Of a DNA stretch of 64,000 nucleotides, positions 43,527 to 53,486 are shown one piece after another; within the stretch, counting starts at the first letter, position 1; each line of letters begins with the position of its first letter. This DNA is from Solibacillus isronensis. GTDB taxonomy: Bacteria; Bacillota; Bacilli; Bacillales_A; Planococcaceae. The position numbers were made by a program, and so were the translations under genes. The stretch is from the NCBI RefSeq assembly GCF_900168685.1, contig NZ_FVZN01000014.1:1922001-1986000 (forward strand), read 5' to 3'. The notes beneath the pieces are model-generated. The model was not told the DNA's origin and did not search any database. It saw only the letters and a program-made list of their open reading frames with translations.

Positions 43527-44435
43527 TTAATGATTTTCAAATAAACTTTTTATTTTACTCCAATCATTTCCGATCCACGCAATATCCATTTTGTTTCGGA
43601 AATAGGTAAGCTGGCGTTTTGCATAGCGTCTGGAATTTTGTTTAATCTGTTCCACTGCTTCATCAAGTGAAACAAGTCCATCGAAATGAGCGTACAATTC
43701 TTTATAGCCGATAGCTTTAATCGCCTGAACATCACGTATCCCCGCATCATATAGCGCCCGAACTTCCTCAACAAGACCTGCTTCCATCATCAAATCCACA
43801 CGTAAATTAATTCTTTCATATAACTTTTCACGGTCCATATCCAACCCGATGATTAAATGGTTGTATAATGGAATGTCCCCTCGATTGAATTGCTCTTCCG
43901 CTCGTGAAACCCCTGCGAGTTCTGCCATTTCCAGTGCCCGTATAACACGTCTTGTATTATTCGGATGTATGGATGCGGCAGCTGCCGGGTCCATTTGCAC
44001 AAGTTTTGCATGCATCGCTTCAGGACCTAATATTTCGAGTTCTTTATAATAGTTTTCACGTGCGGCTTCATCAACTTCCTGTTTCGCAAATTGAAAATCA
44101 TACAGGACAGATTGTACATATAGCCCCGTTCCGCCAACAATAATCGGCATTTTACCTCGTGCTTGGATTTCTTCAATTTTTCCGCGAACAAGCTTCTGAT
44201 ATTCTGCAACCGAAAACCCTTCCGTCGGTTCTTTAATATCGAGCAAGTGATGCGGAACACCTTCCATTTCGGCTTCTGTAATTTTGGCCGTTCCAATATC
44301 CATATGACGATAGATCTGCATGGAATCTCCGTTTATTATTTCACCGTCAATCTCTTTTGCCAAGCGGATACTTAGCGCTGTTTTTCCTGATGCTGTAGGA
44401 CCGATAATGGCCACGACATCGATTTTATTATTCAT
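43527..44435 (-). CDS. miaA: tRNA dimethylallyltransferase MiaA
   Basis: Adds a dimethylallyl group to A37 of tRNAs reading UNN codons; MiaB in this window (53921-55456) methylthiolates the product. The P-loop GPTASGKT is at residues 12-19, with the [15 protein letters not shown] segment and the RRVIRALE and KAIGYKEL motifs of the family. 302 residues. The start overlaps the upstream hydrolase gene by 8 nt, and hfq follows, so the operon order is mutS-mutL-hydrolase-miaA-hfq. Confidence 0.96.
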   Translation of the reverse strand: MNNKIDVVAIIGPTASGKTALSIRLAKEIDGEIINGDSMQIYRHMDIGTAKITEAEMEGVPHHLLDIKEPTEGFSVAEYQKLVRGKIEEIQARGKMPIIVGGTGLYVQSVLYDFQFAKQEVDEAARENYYKELEILGPEAMHAKLVQMDPAAAASIHPNNTRRVIRALEMAELAGVSRAEEQFNRGDIPLYNHLIIGLDMDREKLYERINLRVDLMMEAGLVEEVRALYDAGIRDVQAIKAIGYKELYAHFDGLVSLDEAVEQIKQNSRRYAKRQLTYFRNKMDIAWIGNDWSKIKSLFENH

Positions 44436-45345
44436 CTTTTAACCACCGTACAATTATTTCACTTACTTGTTCTTTCTTTTTTTCATTTAGAATTTCATGG
44501 CGCATCCCTTCAAATATATGAACCTTCACATGTTCTACACCGGCACGTGCAAGCAGTTTCCCTACTCGAAACGCTCCTTCTGCCTCTGGTCCGGCGATCG
44601 GATCATACGTCCCGTTTGCAACGAGTATTTTTAAATCAGAGCGGATGCGCGCATTTGCATGTTCATCCTCCATCTTAAGCATGCCTCCCGTTAAATCAAC
44701 GAAAAATTGATTCGTCGGGATCACACCGCAAAATGGATCATCGATATATTTTTGTACTTCTTCTTCATCGGTAGTAAGCCAGTCAAAATTTGTTTTCGCA
44801 TCCTTAATTTTTCGGTTAAAACTGCTAAAACTAAGATCATTCATGAGATCACTTTGAATTTGTGCTCCCTGCATGTTTACCAGCTGCTTCGCGATAATAT
44901 GCCCTGCCTTATGAAGCATTGTCGGTGATCCCGTCCCCGATAAAATTAGCCTTTCAATTTTATCGCTATGCTGTTGAATAAAGCGGCGTGCTATAAAGGA
45001 TCCCATACTGTGACCGAATAATATAGGCCGTTCCGTTGTTTCTTTCTTTAAAAAGGAGAGCACTTCCACAACATCATCAACAACAAGTTCAAAACCATTT
45101 TCAGGTCCGAAATAGCCAAACATACCGTTTTTTTGCGCTGTAAAACCATGACCGCGATGATCATGTGCTGTTACAAAATACCCTTCATCACATAGCTTTT
45201 CCGCGAAATTTTCATAACGCCCACTATGTTCCGACATCCCGTGTAAAATATGAATATGTCCAATACGCTTTTTACTCGGTGCATAAGTACGGACGAAAAT
45301 ATTATGCCCGTCTGACATTGTGACAAAAAATGACCGTTGCTCCAT
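44428..45345 (-). CDS. Alpha/beta hydrolase, monoacylglycerol lipase/lysophospholipase-like
   Basis: Soluble alpha/beta hydrolase of the Hydrolase_4/PldB group, 305 residues. The nucleophile Ser113 is in GHSMGS; the N-terminal [14 protein letters not shown] oxyanion segment and DHRGHG loop are characteristic; Asp and His of the triad follow in GTYDPIAG and [10 protein letters not shown]. It should hydrolyse monoacylglycerol or lysophospholipid-like esters. AAGGGG precedes the ATG. It overlaps miaA by 8 nt and is separated from mutL by the structured 180-bp element. Confidence 0.9.
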   Translation of the reverse strand: MEQRSFFVTMSDGHNIFVRTYAPSKKRIGHIHILHGMSEHSGRYENFAEKLCDEGYFVTAHDHRGHGFTAQKNGMFGYFGPENGFELVVDDVVEVLSFLKKETTERPILFGHSMGSFIARRFIQQHSDKIERLILSGTGSPTMLHKAGHIIAKQLVNMQGAQIQSDLMNDLSFSSFNRKIKDAKTNFDWLTTDEEEVQKYIDDPFCGVIPTNQFFVDLTGGMLKMEDEHANARIRSDLKILVANGTYDPIAGPEAEGAFRVGKLLARAGVEHVKVHIFEGMRHEILNEKKKEQVSEIIVRWLKDE

Positions 45346-45364
45346 AAAACCATCCCCTTTTTAT

Positions 45365-45545
45365 CCCGCATTAACGGGTAGTAATTTATCTGCCTCGAAA
45401 ATGTAGTGGCAGAGGCAAGACTACCCGTAAAAGCCCGATTGGTTCGGGCCAACACGATGTTGGTCACACAAGCGTTGTCACAAGACGTGACGGTTTTAGC
45501 TTGTGTTCCTTCTAATCAGTGGGAGTGAAGAGATCCCCCACTGAT
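45365..45545. ncRNA. Highly structured non-coding element (possible structured RNA or transposon end)
   Basis: No reading frame, but seven or more perfect helices in 181 bp. Plus strand: ACGGGTAGT/ACTACCCGT (45374-45382 with 45420-45428) enclosing TGCCTC/GAGGCA (45391-45396, 45412-45417); GCCCGA/TCGGGC (45433-45449); CCAACA/TGTTGG (45449-45463); ACACAAGC/GCTTGTGT (45466-45473, 45499-45506) enclosing GTCAC/GTGAC (45477-45491); and ATCAGTGGG/CCCACTGAT (45515-45523, 45537-45545). It lies between mutL and the hydrolase gene in one operon. It recalls the guide-RNA-bearing ends of IS200/IS605-type elements, but no tnpB is present; this identity is unproven. Confidence 0.5.
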
Positions 45546-45564
45546 TGAACTTTCACTTTATGAA

Positions 45565-47463
45565 TTACATAACGCGTTTAAACATTTTTTCCACTTCATA
45601 TGACGTAAAATGAATTAGTACAGGTCTTCCATGCGGACATGTAAACGGATTGTCAGCATTTCGTAAATCATTGATCAGTCTTTCCATCTGTTCTTTATTT
45701 AAATAATGATTCGCTTTTATCGACTTTTTGCAGCTCATCATAATCGCCGCATCTTCACGTAATTTTTTTATATCGGTTTTCCGTGCACTTAACACTTGTT
45801 CGATCAATTCCTCGATAATTTCCTGTTCCTCGCCTTTCGGGAACCAAGTCGGGTATTCCCGTACAACAAATGAAGAAAGTCCGAATTCTTCCAGGAAAAC
45901 CCCTACTTCTTCAAGTGCCTCCTTCGATTCTTTTAGACGCAATGCCTCATCTGCCGCATAATGGAATGTTAATGGCATGAGGAGTGTCTGACGTTCGTTT
46001 GCATTTACTTCTCCGACTTTATCACGGAAATATTCATACTTGATCCGTTCTTGTGCTGCATGTTGGTCAATTAAATAAAATCCGTCTTCCATTTGGGCTA
46101 TAATATACGTCCCGTGAATCTGACCGACAATTTCAACTTGCGGGAAATGCCGTTTTGATTCGGCTTCTTCCTTTGGTGTTACTTCCGCATAGATTTCCTC
46201 TTCGAAAGTTGGAAATTCATCGAAATCGGACCGATTATTCTGTTCACTGCTTTCCGGTACAGGGGAAGCCGTGTGCACGACCGGCTGTTGCTTAGCAGGT
46301 ACAGGCGCATACGGCTCTTTTACAACAGAAGCTTCACTTGATAATCGCTCAACGATTGTCGATAATTTTTCTTCATTGAATGTAGGCTGTGTTGAAGGTG
46401 CCGGTGCAGGATTCCAAATATTCATCTGTTCAGTCGGCGTTCGAATTGGCTTCTCCTTTTTTTCAGCGAGCGGAATGCGGATAACATCCCGGATCGCAGC
46501 ACGGATTGTATCTTCAATAAGCTTCAACAGTTCCGGCTCTTTACTTAAGCGTACTTGATGCTTCGCCGGATGGACATTGACATCGGTTAATTGAGGATCT
46601 CCCTCAACATACAAAAGTACGATGGGAAAACGCTCAATTGGTAAATACGTATGGTATGCATCTGTAATTGCCTTCTGAATCACGAAATGTTTGACCCAGC
46701 GTCCATTGACGAAAAGTGAAATATAGTTTTTTGAAGCACGCGTCACCTCAGGCAAGCTTGCAAAACCATGAATTTTATAATCTTGATTTTGACCTTCAAA
46801 CGGCAGCATTTTCTTCGCATTATGTGCACCGTATATGGCTGCCAATACTTGCTGAACTTGGCCGCGCCCATTTGTTTGCAATAATGTTTGCCCATTATGC
46901 ACAAGTTTAACCGCAATCGATGGATAGCCAAGTGCAATCCGGTTAACAAAATCGATTGTATGACCAAGCTCGGTCTGAATCGTTTTTAAATATTTCAGGC
47001 GTGCCGGTGTATTAAAGAACAGCTGTGCGACGGTAATATCTGTCCCCCTGCGCAGTGCGGTCGGCTGATGCTCCTTCAAATGACCGCCTTCCATATATAA
47101 ATGCACACCTCCATTCCCGTCCGATGTGCGTAATGTTAACTTGGAAACCGAAGCAATCGATGCCAATGCTTCACCGCGGAAACCAAGTGTCCGAATGCGG
47201 AACAGATCCTGTTCTTTTTCTATTTTTGATGTGGCATGGCGCGAAAAGGATTTAAGCGCGTCTTCCTCGTCCATACCACTTCCGTTATCAATGACTTGTA
47301 TCGAATGAAGGCCAGCTTCTTCCAGGAAAATTTCGATTGACGTACTGCCCGCATCAATTGCATTTTCTACTAGTTCTTTTACAACAGATGAAGGGCGTTC
47401 GACTACTTCACCGGCTGCAATTTTATTCGATAGCCACTCATCCATGATTTGAATTTTTCCCAA
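45565..47463 (-). CDS. mutL: DNA mismatch repair protein MutL
   Basis: Links MutS to downstream repair steps. The N-terminal GHKL ATPase has ELVENAIDAGS, DNGSGM and TLGFRGEALASI; the linker (about residues 340-430) is Pro/Glu-rich; the C-terminal endonuclease motif DQHAAQERIKYE is intact, along with the CPHGRP zinc motif, so this is a nicking MutL as in most bacteria lacking MutH. 632 residues. It follows mutS by 14 nt. Downstream lies the structured element. Confidence 0.97.
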   Translation of the reverse strand: MGKIQIMDEWLSNKIAAGEVVERPSSVVKELVENAIDAGSTSIEIFLEEAGLHSIQVIDNGSGMDEEDALKSFSRHATSKIEKEQDLFRIRTLGFRGEALASIASVSKLTLRTSDGNGGVHLYMEGGHLKEHQPTALRRGTDITVAQLFFNTPARLKYLKTIQTELGHTIDFVNRIALGYPSIAVKLVHNGQTLLQTNGRGQVQQVLAAIYGAHNAKKMLPFEGQNQDYKIHGFASLPEVTRASKNYISLFVNGRWVKHFVIQKAITDAYHTYLPIERFPIVLLYVEGDPQLTDVNVHPAKHQVRLSKEPELLKLIEDTIRAAIRDVIRIPLAEKKEKPIRTPTEQMNIWNPAPAPSTQPTFNEEKLSTIVERLSSEASVVKEPYAPVPAKQQPVVHTASPVPESSEQNNRSDFDEFPTFEEEIYAEVTPKEEAESKRHFPQVEIVGQIHGTYIIAQMEDGFYLIDQHAAQERIKYEYFRDKVGEVNANERQTLLMPLTFHYAADEALRLKESKEALEEVGVFLEEFGLSSFVVREYPTWFPKGEEQEIIEELIEQVLSARKTDIKKLREDAAIMMSCKKSIKANHYLNKEQMERLINDLRNADNPFTCPHGRPVLIHFTSYEVEKMFKRVM

Positions 47464-47477
47464 AGCCGTTCCCTCCT

Positions 47478-50090
47478 TTATTGATTACCTAATAATTTTT
47501 GTTGCAGTTCATGCAATAATGTCATCGCCTGCATCGGCGTTGTACCCATTACATTCAGCTTTTTCAATGCATCGAGCACTTCTTGTTGTTCCGGTGCGAT
47601 TGATGGTTCTTCCTCTATTGAAAACAATGAAAGCTGCAAATCGTTCTCCGCCACTTGTTCTGCTAAAGGCGGACTTTGTGGTTGTTCTTGTTCAGAAATA
47701 GCTTGTGGCTTCTCGGAATTCGTTGCTTCAAATTGCTCCAGCAACAGACGGGCACGCTGTAAAATCGATTCCGGCATTTCCGCAAGTTCCGCCACATGAA
47801 CGCCGTAACTTTTGTCTGCGGCACCTTTTTTCACTTTATGCAAAAATACAACGCGGCCGTCTTGCTCGGTTGCACTGACATGGACATTTTGCAGACGTGC
47901 CAGCTCGTTTTCCAGATCCGTCAGTTCATGATAGTGTGTTGAAAATAATGTGTTTGCTCCGATTTCATCGTGAATATATTCCATCATTGCCTGTGCTAGA
48001 CTCATCCCGTCATATGTTGAAGTACCGCGTCCGATTTCATCGAATAACAGCAAACTGTTTTTAGTTGCATGTGTAATGGCATGCTGTGATTCAAGCATTT
48101 CCACCATAAATGTCGATTGACCTGCCGCTAAGTCATCGGCTGCACCGATTCGCGTGAAAATCTGGTCGGTAATCGGTAGGATCGCTTCATCAGCCGGTAC
48201 ATAACATCCCATTTGCGCCAAAACGACAATTAATGCAACTTGGCGCATATACGTACTTTTACCCGACATGTTCGGACCGGTAATCAGCATCATATTTTTA
48301 TCATCTGTCAGCACACAATCATTCGGGACATAGCTTTGTTTATTGAGCATTTTTTCAACGACCGGGTGTCTTCCTTCAATAATTTTCAAAGCACGCCCTT
48401 CATGAAATACCGGCTTTGTAAAACGGTATTTATCCGTAACCGTCGCAAAGCTCATCAGAACATCAAGCTCACTGATTTCGGCAGCCAATGCCTGAACACG
48501 GGGTATATACCCTTTTAACTGTTCACGCAATGCTACAAATAAGTCATATTCCAATGCAAGGCTCTGCTCTTCAGCATTCAAAATCAGTGCTTCTTTTTCT
48601 TTTAATTCTTCCGTAATAAAACGCTCGGCATTCGCCAAAGTTTGTTTACGTTCAAACCGTGCCAGATCCGTATTATTCAAATGGGATTTTGTAATTTCGA
48701 TATAGTAGCCAAACACGCGGTTATAGCCGATTTTTAAATTTTTGATTCCTGTCAGTTCACGTTCTTTCTGCTCAAGCTGGGCAATCCAGTCTTTTCCGTT
48801 TCGGGATGCATCTCGATATTCATCCAGCTGTGCATTGTAGCCATCGCGAATAACGTCGCCTTCTTTGATTGAAATTGGCGGATGGTCGGTAATCGCTTCT
48901 GCCAGCAACTGTTCAATATCGGCACATATATCAAGCTTTTGACCAAGCGCCATACATTTTTCCAATCCGCTGTTAACAAGCTTTTGCTGAATCTCGGGTA
49001 CTTGTCGTAATGATTCGCGAAGCTGTGCCAGATCGCGTCCCCCAACGGAACCAAATGCTACACGTCCTGCCAGACGCTCTAAATCATATACATTTTTCAG
49101 CAGTGTCGTTAATTCATCGCGTAAGAAGAAGTCTTCCAGTAATTCCGTAACAATCGCCTGTCTTGCTTCAATGGCATTTTTCTTTGCGAGCGGCTGGTGC
49201 ATCCACTGTTTCAGTTTTCGGCCACCCATAGCTGTTACCGTTTCATCCAAAAGCCAAAGTAATGTACCTTTCGAATCCCCGCCGCGTATCGATTGGATCA
49301 ACTCCAAATTACGTTTGGAATTTGTATCGATACGGAGGAAATTATCAGCTTCAGTATAGGCAAACGGCTGAATATGCGATAATGAACGCATTTGAGTACG
49401 TTCCACATATTGTAGTAGTCGCTTTGCCACACCTTGCAGCTGAACCGGCAAATGCGCAACATACTGACCTGCCTTTAACGGATCCATTTCTTCTGTTTCA
49501 AGCGAAAGGACGATACCTCCTGCTTCTGCATAATCGGCAAGCAGTAACTGCAGCTGTTCCGTCACTATAAGTTCTTTTATCGCATATGCTTGTACTTGCT
49601 GAATTAATTGTTTCGCACTTCCTTCAATTACCGAACAATTTGCTTCCCCTGTTGAAACGTCCAAATAGGCAAATACAATTTCATCATCTTCATTACTTTC
49701 TGCAGCAGCTATAAAATGATTCGATTTTCCATCAAGTGCTTTTCCCTCTGTAATCGTTCCCGGTGTAATTACTTGTACGACTTCACGTTTCACAACACCT
49801 TTTGCATGCTTTGGATCTTCCGTCTGTTCGCATACTGCCACTTTAAAACCTTTTGCGACAAGTGTTTCGATATAGCCCTGCGCAGAGTGATGCGGTACCC
49901 CACACATCGGGATCGGATTATCGGTATTGCCGGCACGCGCTGTTAATGTAATTTCCAGCAGCTGTGATGCTTTAATGGCATCATCAAAAAACAGTTCATA
50001 AAAATCGCCTAAACGGTAAAATAAAAAAGCATCTTTGTAATCTTGCTTTACGAGCAAATATTGTTGCATCATCGGTGTATATGTAGTCAT
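47478..50090 (-). CDS. mutS: DNA mismatch repair protein MutS
   Basis: Recognises base mismatches and slides on DNA after ATP exchange. The mismatch-contact motif FYRLGDFYELFF (the FxE region) is near residue 25; Walker A GPNMSGKST and DEIGRGTSTYDG (Walker B) lie in the C-terminal ATPase. From the ATG at 50090 the protein is 870 residues; a GTGAGGG site precedes it, while the frame opens five codons earlier. Same order as Bacillus subtilis (cotE-mutS-mutL). Confidence 0.97.
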   Translation of the reverse strand: MTTYTPMMQQYLLVKQDYKDAFLFYRLGDFYELFFDDAIKASQLLEITLTARAGNTDNPIPMCGVPHHSAQGYIETLVAKGFKVAVCEQTEDPKHAKGVVKREVVQVITPGTITEGKALDGKSNHFIAAAESNEDDEIVFAYLDVSTGEANCSVIEGSAKQLIQQVQAYAIKELIVTEQLQLLLADYAEAGGIVLSLETEEMDPLKAGQYVAHLPVQLQGVAKRLLQYVERTQMRSLSHIQPFAYTEADNFLRIDTNSKRNLELIQSIRGGDSKGTLLWLLDETVTAMGGRKLKQWMHQPLAKKNAIEARQAIVTELLEDFFLRDELTTLLKNVYDLERLAGRVAFGSVGGRDLAQLRESLRQVPEIQQKLVNSGLEKCMALGQKLDICADIEQLLAEAITDHPPISIKEGDVIRDGYNAQLDEYRDASRNGKDWIAQLEQKERELTGIKNLKIGYNRVFGYYIEITKSHLNNTDLARFERKQTLANAERFITEELKEKEALILNAEEQSLALEYDLFVALREQLKGYIPRVQALAAEISELDVLMSFATVTDKYRFTKPVFHEGRALKIIEGRHPVVEKMLNKQSYVPNDCVLTDDKNMMLITGPNMSGKSTYMRQVALIVVLAQMGCYVPADEAILPITDQIFTRIGAADDLAAGQSTFMVEMLESQHAITHATKNSLLLFDEIGRGTSTYDGMSLAQAMMEYIHDEIGANTLFSTHYHELTDLENELARLQNVHVSATEQDGRVVFLHKVKKGAADKSYGVHVAELAEMPESILQRARLLLEQFEATNSEKPQAISEQEQPQSPPLAEQVAENDLQLSLFSIEEEPSIAPEQQEVLDALKKLNVMGTTPMQAMTLLHELQQKLLGNQ

Positions 50091-50161
50091 GTTTATTTCC
50101 CTCACTTGCTAAAACTTGTACAAGTATTATACCATTTGACTCGCATTTTGCCTTGCAAACA

Positions 50162-50204
50162 CAAAGAAAAGGAATTGTCTGAAAGTAATCTTCAAACAAT
50201 TCCT
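50162..50204 (-). terminator. Terminator of cotE
   Basis: AGGAATTGT (minus strand, 50196-50204) pairs with ACAATTCCT (50170-50178), with inner TGAA/TTCA pairing, followed by TTTTCTTTG. Confidence 0.8.
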
Positions 50205-50271
50205 ATCTGTTTACGATAGAGTTTTACAATTTTTTCACGACTAAACATTTGCTGTCAGAAGATAGACACTT

Positions 50272-50859
50272 TTACGAAAATGATGAGGAATCATAATCTT
50301 TGCCAAAATCTTTGCCGCCAGAGTCGGACGAGGATGACGACGAGGATGAGGATGAAGAACTGCTGGATGGTTGTTGTGAACTTTCTTCAAACGACCATTC
50401 ATCTTCGTAATCTAGCGGGTGTACATTAATGACAACTGTCGTTTCCCCAATAATTTCCACTAAAAATTCACGCTCAACCGTCACTTGAATTTTGTCGCCT
50501 TGCTTTGTAATAATTGCCTCAATACAATTCGGCGCTTGTAAAACACGGACTTTTACATCATTTGAATCGACTTCATCTCCATCGCGGAATGACAGTTTGA
50601 CACGATCCTTATAGGAAATTGTCTCTGTATGCACTGCCGTTTTTGAATGATTGTTATATGCGTACCACACATTCACATCGAACTTCCCTGTCACCTCAAC
50701 AAATTTACCATTACGTTTCGCTTGGTATTGATGATTAATTACCCAGCAACCTAATATGCTCGTTGGCGCATTCGGTGGACAGAGCGTTTCAACACATTCG
50801 GTACGCTTCTTCCCTTTTGCAATAACTGCTTTCGTCACAATTTGACGTAAACGCTTCAC
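50272..50859 (-). CDS. cotE: Outer spore coat morphogenetic protein CotE
   Basis: Organises the outer layers of the spore coat. The 195-residue protein matches CotE: ITKAVIAKGKKRTE, SILGCWVINHQYQAKRNGKF, DVNVWYAYNNHSKTAV, VLQAPNCIEA, VEREFLVEIIGETTVVINVHP. The C-terminal end is unusual: Bacillus CotE ends in an acidic stretch, but here a run of about 15 Ser (around residues 165-179) is followed by DSGGKDFGKDYDSSSFS. It lies between the EAL gene and mutS; ricA and miaB are upstream, as in Bacillus. Expression in the mother cell is inferred. Confidence 0.93.
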   Translation of the reverse strand: MKRLRQIVTKAVIAKGKKRTECVETLCPPNAPTSILGCWVINHQYQAKRNGKFVEVTGKFDVNVWYAYNNHSKTAVHTETISYKDRVKLSFRDGDEVDSNDVKVRVLQAPNCIEAIITKQGDKIQVTVEREFLVEIIGETTVVINVHPLDYEDEWSFEESSQQPSSSSSSSSSSSSSSDSGGKDFGKDYDSSSFS

Positions 50860-50937
50860 CGAACATCTCTCCTTTCTTCAACTGCTCGACTTATTGTATG
50901 CGGCAGGTGCCTAAAGGGTGAAATGAGTTTTTAGAAA

Positions 50938-50971
50938 AGAAAAAACTACTACAATCCTTTATTGTAGTAGT
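50938..50971 (-). terminator. Terminator of the second EAL gene
   Basis: ACTACTACAAT (50945-50955) pairs with ATTGTAGTAGT (50961-50971), loop CCTTT; the minus strand continues with TTTTTTCTTTT. It is about 110 bp after the gene's stop. Confidence 0.82.
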
Positions 50972-51083
50972 GCTATTCCTATTGCTTCGCTCAAATGTTG
51001 CTCAGTACTGTCGTATCCGTATGCGGGATATGGCCTACATAGTGCTTTGTTGTTTAGCCCATATTTTTATTTCACTGAGAGTT

Positions 51084-53273
51084 TCATTTGCTGAAAGAAA
51101 TTTTTATTTCGTTATCCAGTAGTTCATTTATTTGTTTAATTGGCATCGGTTTATAATAATAATACCCTTGCCCGACCTGACAGCCTAATCGCTTCAGCTC
51201 AAGATGCTGTTCTTCTGTTTCGATCCCTTCTGCAACCGACACCATGTTCAAGTTATCCGAAAGTTGAATGATGGTTTTTATGACAGCATTCATCCGCGGA
51301 TTCGCTAAATCATCAACAAAACTTTTATCGATTTTAATTTCTTTAAACGGCAGTTCCTGCAAGTAACTGAGTGATGAATAACCAACACCAAAATCATCAA
51401 TCGACGTTTCAATACCAAGTTGCTGCAGCTCATCGATTATTTTTTTGGCTCTTAAGACATCTTCCAGCTCGACACTTTCGGTTATTTCAAATTTTATAAA
51501 TTTCGGATCTATTTTATAGCTTTCTATAAGGGCTATGGAACTTTCCACAAATGCCGGATTATAAAAATGACTCGGTGAAATATTAATCGATACTTGGTAC
51601 AATTTCAATCCTGCATCGTGACGTTGTTTTTGCCATTGAAGTACCTTTTTAAAAATTTCGAGATCAACTTTATAAATATTGCCGGTATTTTCTGCGACCG
51701 GAATAAATAACGTTGGTGAGACGAAACCTAAGTCCGCTGAATTCCAGCGTGCCAGCGCCTCAAAACTTTCGATTTCTCCAGTCATCAAGTTTACTTTCGG
51801 CTGGAGCATCGGGAAAAATTCACTATTTTTTAAACCGCGCGTAAAATGGGCCAGTACATTCATCTCTTGTTCGACTGACTCAATTAAACCCATATTAAAG
51901 TTTTTAATAACAGTGCCCGTTACTTTAAGGGCACTTGATAACGCATTATCCGCCTGGCGGACTGCTTCTATGTAGTTGATACTGGAACTAAAAGATGAAG
52001 TTCCTATTTTTAATGTTAAATACACTTCTTTTCCATCAATATAATATGGTTCAGATAAAACCTGATCCGCTTCAAAAGGCGGAATATTCATTTCCCTTAA
52101 TGACAGCCGTGTAGCAACAATGATCGCTGAGTGTGTGTACCTTGCAATGATCGAGTCTTCGAATGTCGAGATATTCTGAATTCGATTTGCAAGCTGACGC
52201 AGTACTTCATCACCGCCTTGGCGGCCATACAAATCAATAATATTTTGATATTCTCCCGGTTCAATAATATATAAATGCCCTTTCGACTGTTCAGCAGCAA
52301 AATCATTTAAAATGATTTTAAAGCGCTCATAATTATTTAATCCGGATGCAACATCGTGAAAAGCAAGACGACGAATTGCAGTTTTCTGATCAAAATACTT
52401 TAATGCGAGTGTAACGATTGGTGCAATTCGATTCATAAATTTTATTTCAATCGTTTTTGGCTCTGCCCGTTGTTCAAAGTACATTGTAAATAAGCCGATC
52501 GTTTTTCCTTCAGAATTTAAAATCGGCTGACTCCACATTGAAACTAAACGATACTTTTCAATAATTGGACGATATGCTTCATGATAATCCGACTGCTTTA
52601 AATCTTTAATGATGAGCGGTTTATTGATTTTCCTTTTGTCTCCGATATCCATTAACAGTACTTTTTCATCAAGCTTCTTCAGATCTTTCCACATTTCACC
52701 GTAAATATTAATCATCCGGTCATTTTCATCAACTAGTACGATGGAACAGTGGCATTTCTTTCCGAATGTTACTTCAACTGATCTGCAAATATTGCGTAAT
52801 ACATTTTCAAGCGGATGCCCTGTTTCCAGGCTAAAATAGACTTCACGTTCCAGCTCAATTAATGACTCGATGTTCATGGAGTCTGTTACATCTTTCATTA
52901 TGATGACACAATATTGGAGCACTCCTTGCTGATTGAACATTGGTAAATGCCTGACTTCGTTCCAAAATGCATAGCCATCTTTTCGGTAATGAAAGGAAGA
53001 TGTTTTAAACGTAAGTCCATTTTCAATACTTTCCTGAATCGAATTCTCATTTAACATATCAGTAAGAGGCCCTTGTAGTAATGACAGTGTTGACCCGATT
53101 ATATCATCTTCATCGTATCCTGTTGTTTGCATAAAGATCTGGTTTACAAAGTCAATTGTATAACCATTATTCGGGTTGATAATTGCTACTGCCGTATCAA
53201 TCTGCCTGGCCATCTGACATAACCAATCGTACATTCCTTCATCACTTACACTTAGATGGTCAAATTCGTTCAT
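51084..53273 (-). CDS. PAS-GAF-GGDEF-EAL protein, paralogue of the 27847-30030 gene
   Basis: A cytoplasmic signalling protein of 729 residues. PAS domain (about 25-135; the loop IIGSTLSLLQG is LOV-like but lacks the flavin Cys), GAF-like region (150-295), GGDEF domain with a degenerate loop (RYTHSAIIV) and intact EAL domain: ESFEALARW, KVNLMTGEIE, NISPSHFYNP, KFEITES, IDDFGVGYSS, IKIDKSFVD, AEGIETEEQ. It should degrade cyclic di-GMP. The ATG at 53273 follows GGAAGGA by 8 nt; TTG 53279 also opens the frame. It is in its own unit between cotE and a repeat. Confidence 0.92.
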   Translation of the reverse strand: MNEFDHLSVSDEGMYDWLCQMARQIDTAVAIINPNNGYTIDFVNQIFMQTTGYDEDDIIGSTLSLLQGPLTDMLNENSIQESIENGLTFKTSSFHYRKDGYAFWNEVRHLPMFNQQGVLQYCVIIMKDVTDSMNIESLIELEREVYFSLETGHPLENVLRNICRSVEVTFGKKCHCSIVLVDENDRMINIYGEMWKDLKKLDEKVLLMDIGDKRKINKPLIIKDLKQSDYHEAYRPIIEKYRLVSMWSQPILNSEGKTIGLFTMYFEQRAEPKTIEIKFMNRIAPIVTLALKYFDQKTAIRRLAFHDVASGLNNYERFKIILNDFAAEQSKGHLYIIEPGEYQNIIDLYGRQGGDEVLRQLANRIQNISTFEDSIIARYTHSAIIVATRLSLREMNIPPFEADQVLSEPYYIDGKEVYLTLKIGTSSFSSSINYIEAVRQADNALSSALKVTGTVIKNFNMGLIESVEQEMNVLAHFTRGLKNSEFFPMLQPKVNLMTGEIESFEALARWNSADLGFVSPTLFIPVAENTGNIYKVDLEIFKKVLQWQKQRHDAGLKLYQVSINISPSHFYNPAFVESSIALIESYKIDPKFIKFEITESVELEDVLRAKKIIDELQQLGIETSIDDFGVGYSSLSYLQELPFKEIKIDKSFVDDLANPRMNAVIKTIIQLSDNLNMVSVAEGIETEEQHLELKRLGCQVGQGYYYYKPMPIKQINELLDNEIKISFSK

Positions 53274-53370
53274 AGGCAAAGTCCTTCCTATATAGTTCTA
53301 ACTAACTTAAATTATAACAAAACAGAGTAGGAATATCGACACTATTATTTACACATATTGCTAAGTATTT

Positions 53371-53460
53371 ACGCTCGCGGAAAGCGTCCCGGAATGGAAA
53401 ACAAATTTTTAACACACAGCAAAAAACTATTTTTCTCTCAGAGAAAAATAGTTTTTTTTT
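53371..53460. repeat. Second copy of the terminator-bearing dispersed repeat
   Basis: Inverted relative to 8285-8370. Its reverse complement reads a hairpin (AAAAAACTATTTTTCTC pairing GAGAAAAATAGTTTTTT, 53421-53457), then GCTGTGTGTTAAAAATTTG, TTTTCCATTCC and GGACGCTTTCCGCG; the copy at 8285 reads the same with few changes. The hairpin also has a T-run on both sides and would terminate ricA. The rest of the 106-bp palindromic element is absent here. Confidence 0.75.
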
Positions 53461-53486
53461 GGGTTATATTCTAGCTCTTAATTATT

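Noticed and set aside
45360-45380. Taking CCCG-CATTAA-CGGG at the left of the structured element as an ordinary terminator.
   Set aside because: No T-run follows on either strand and the arm is shared with a longer helix of the element.
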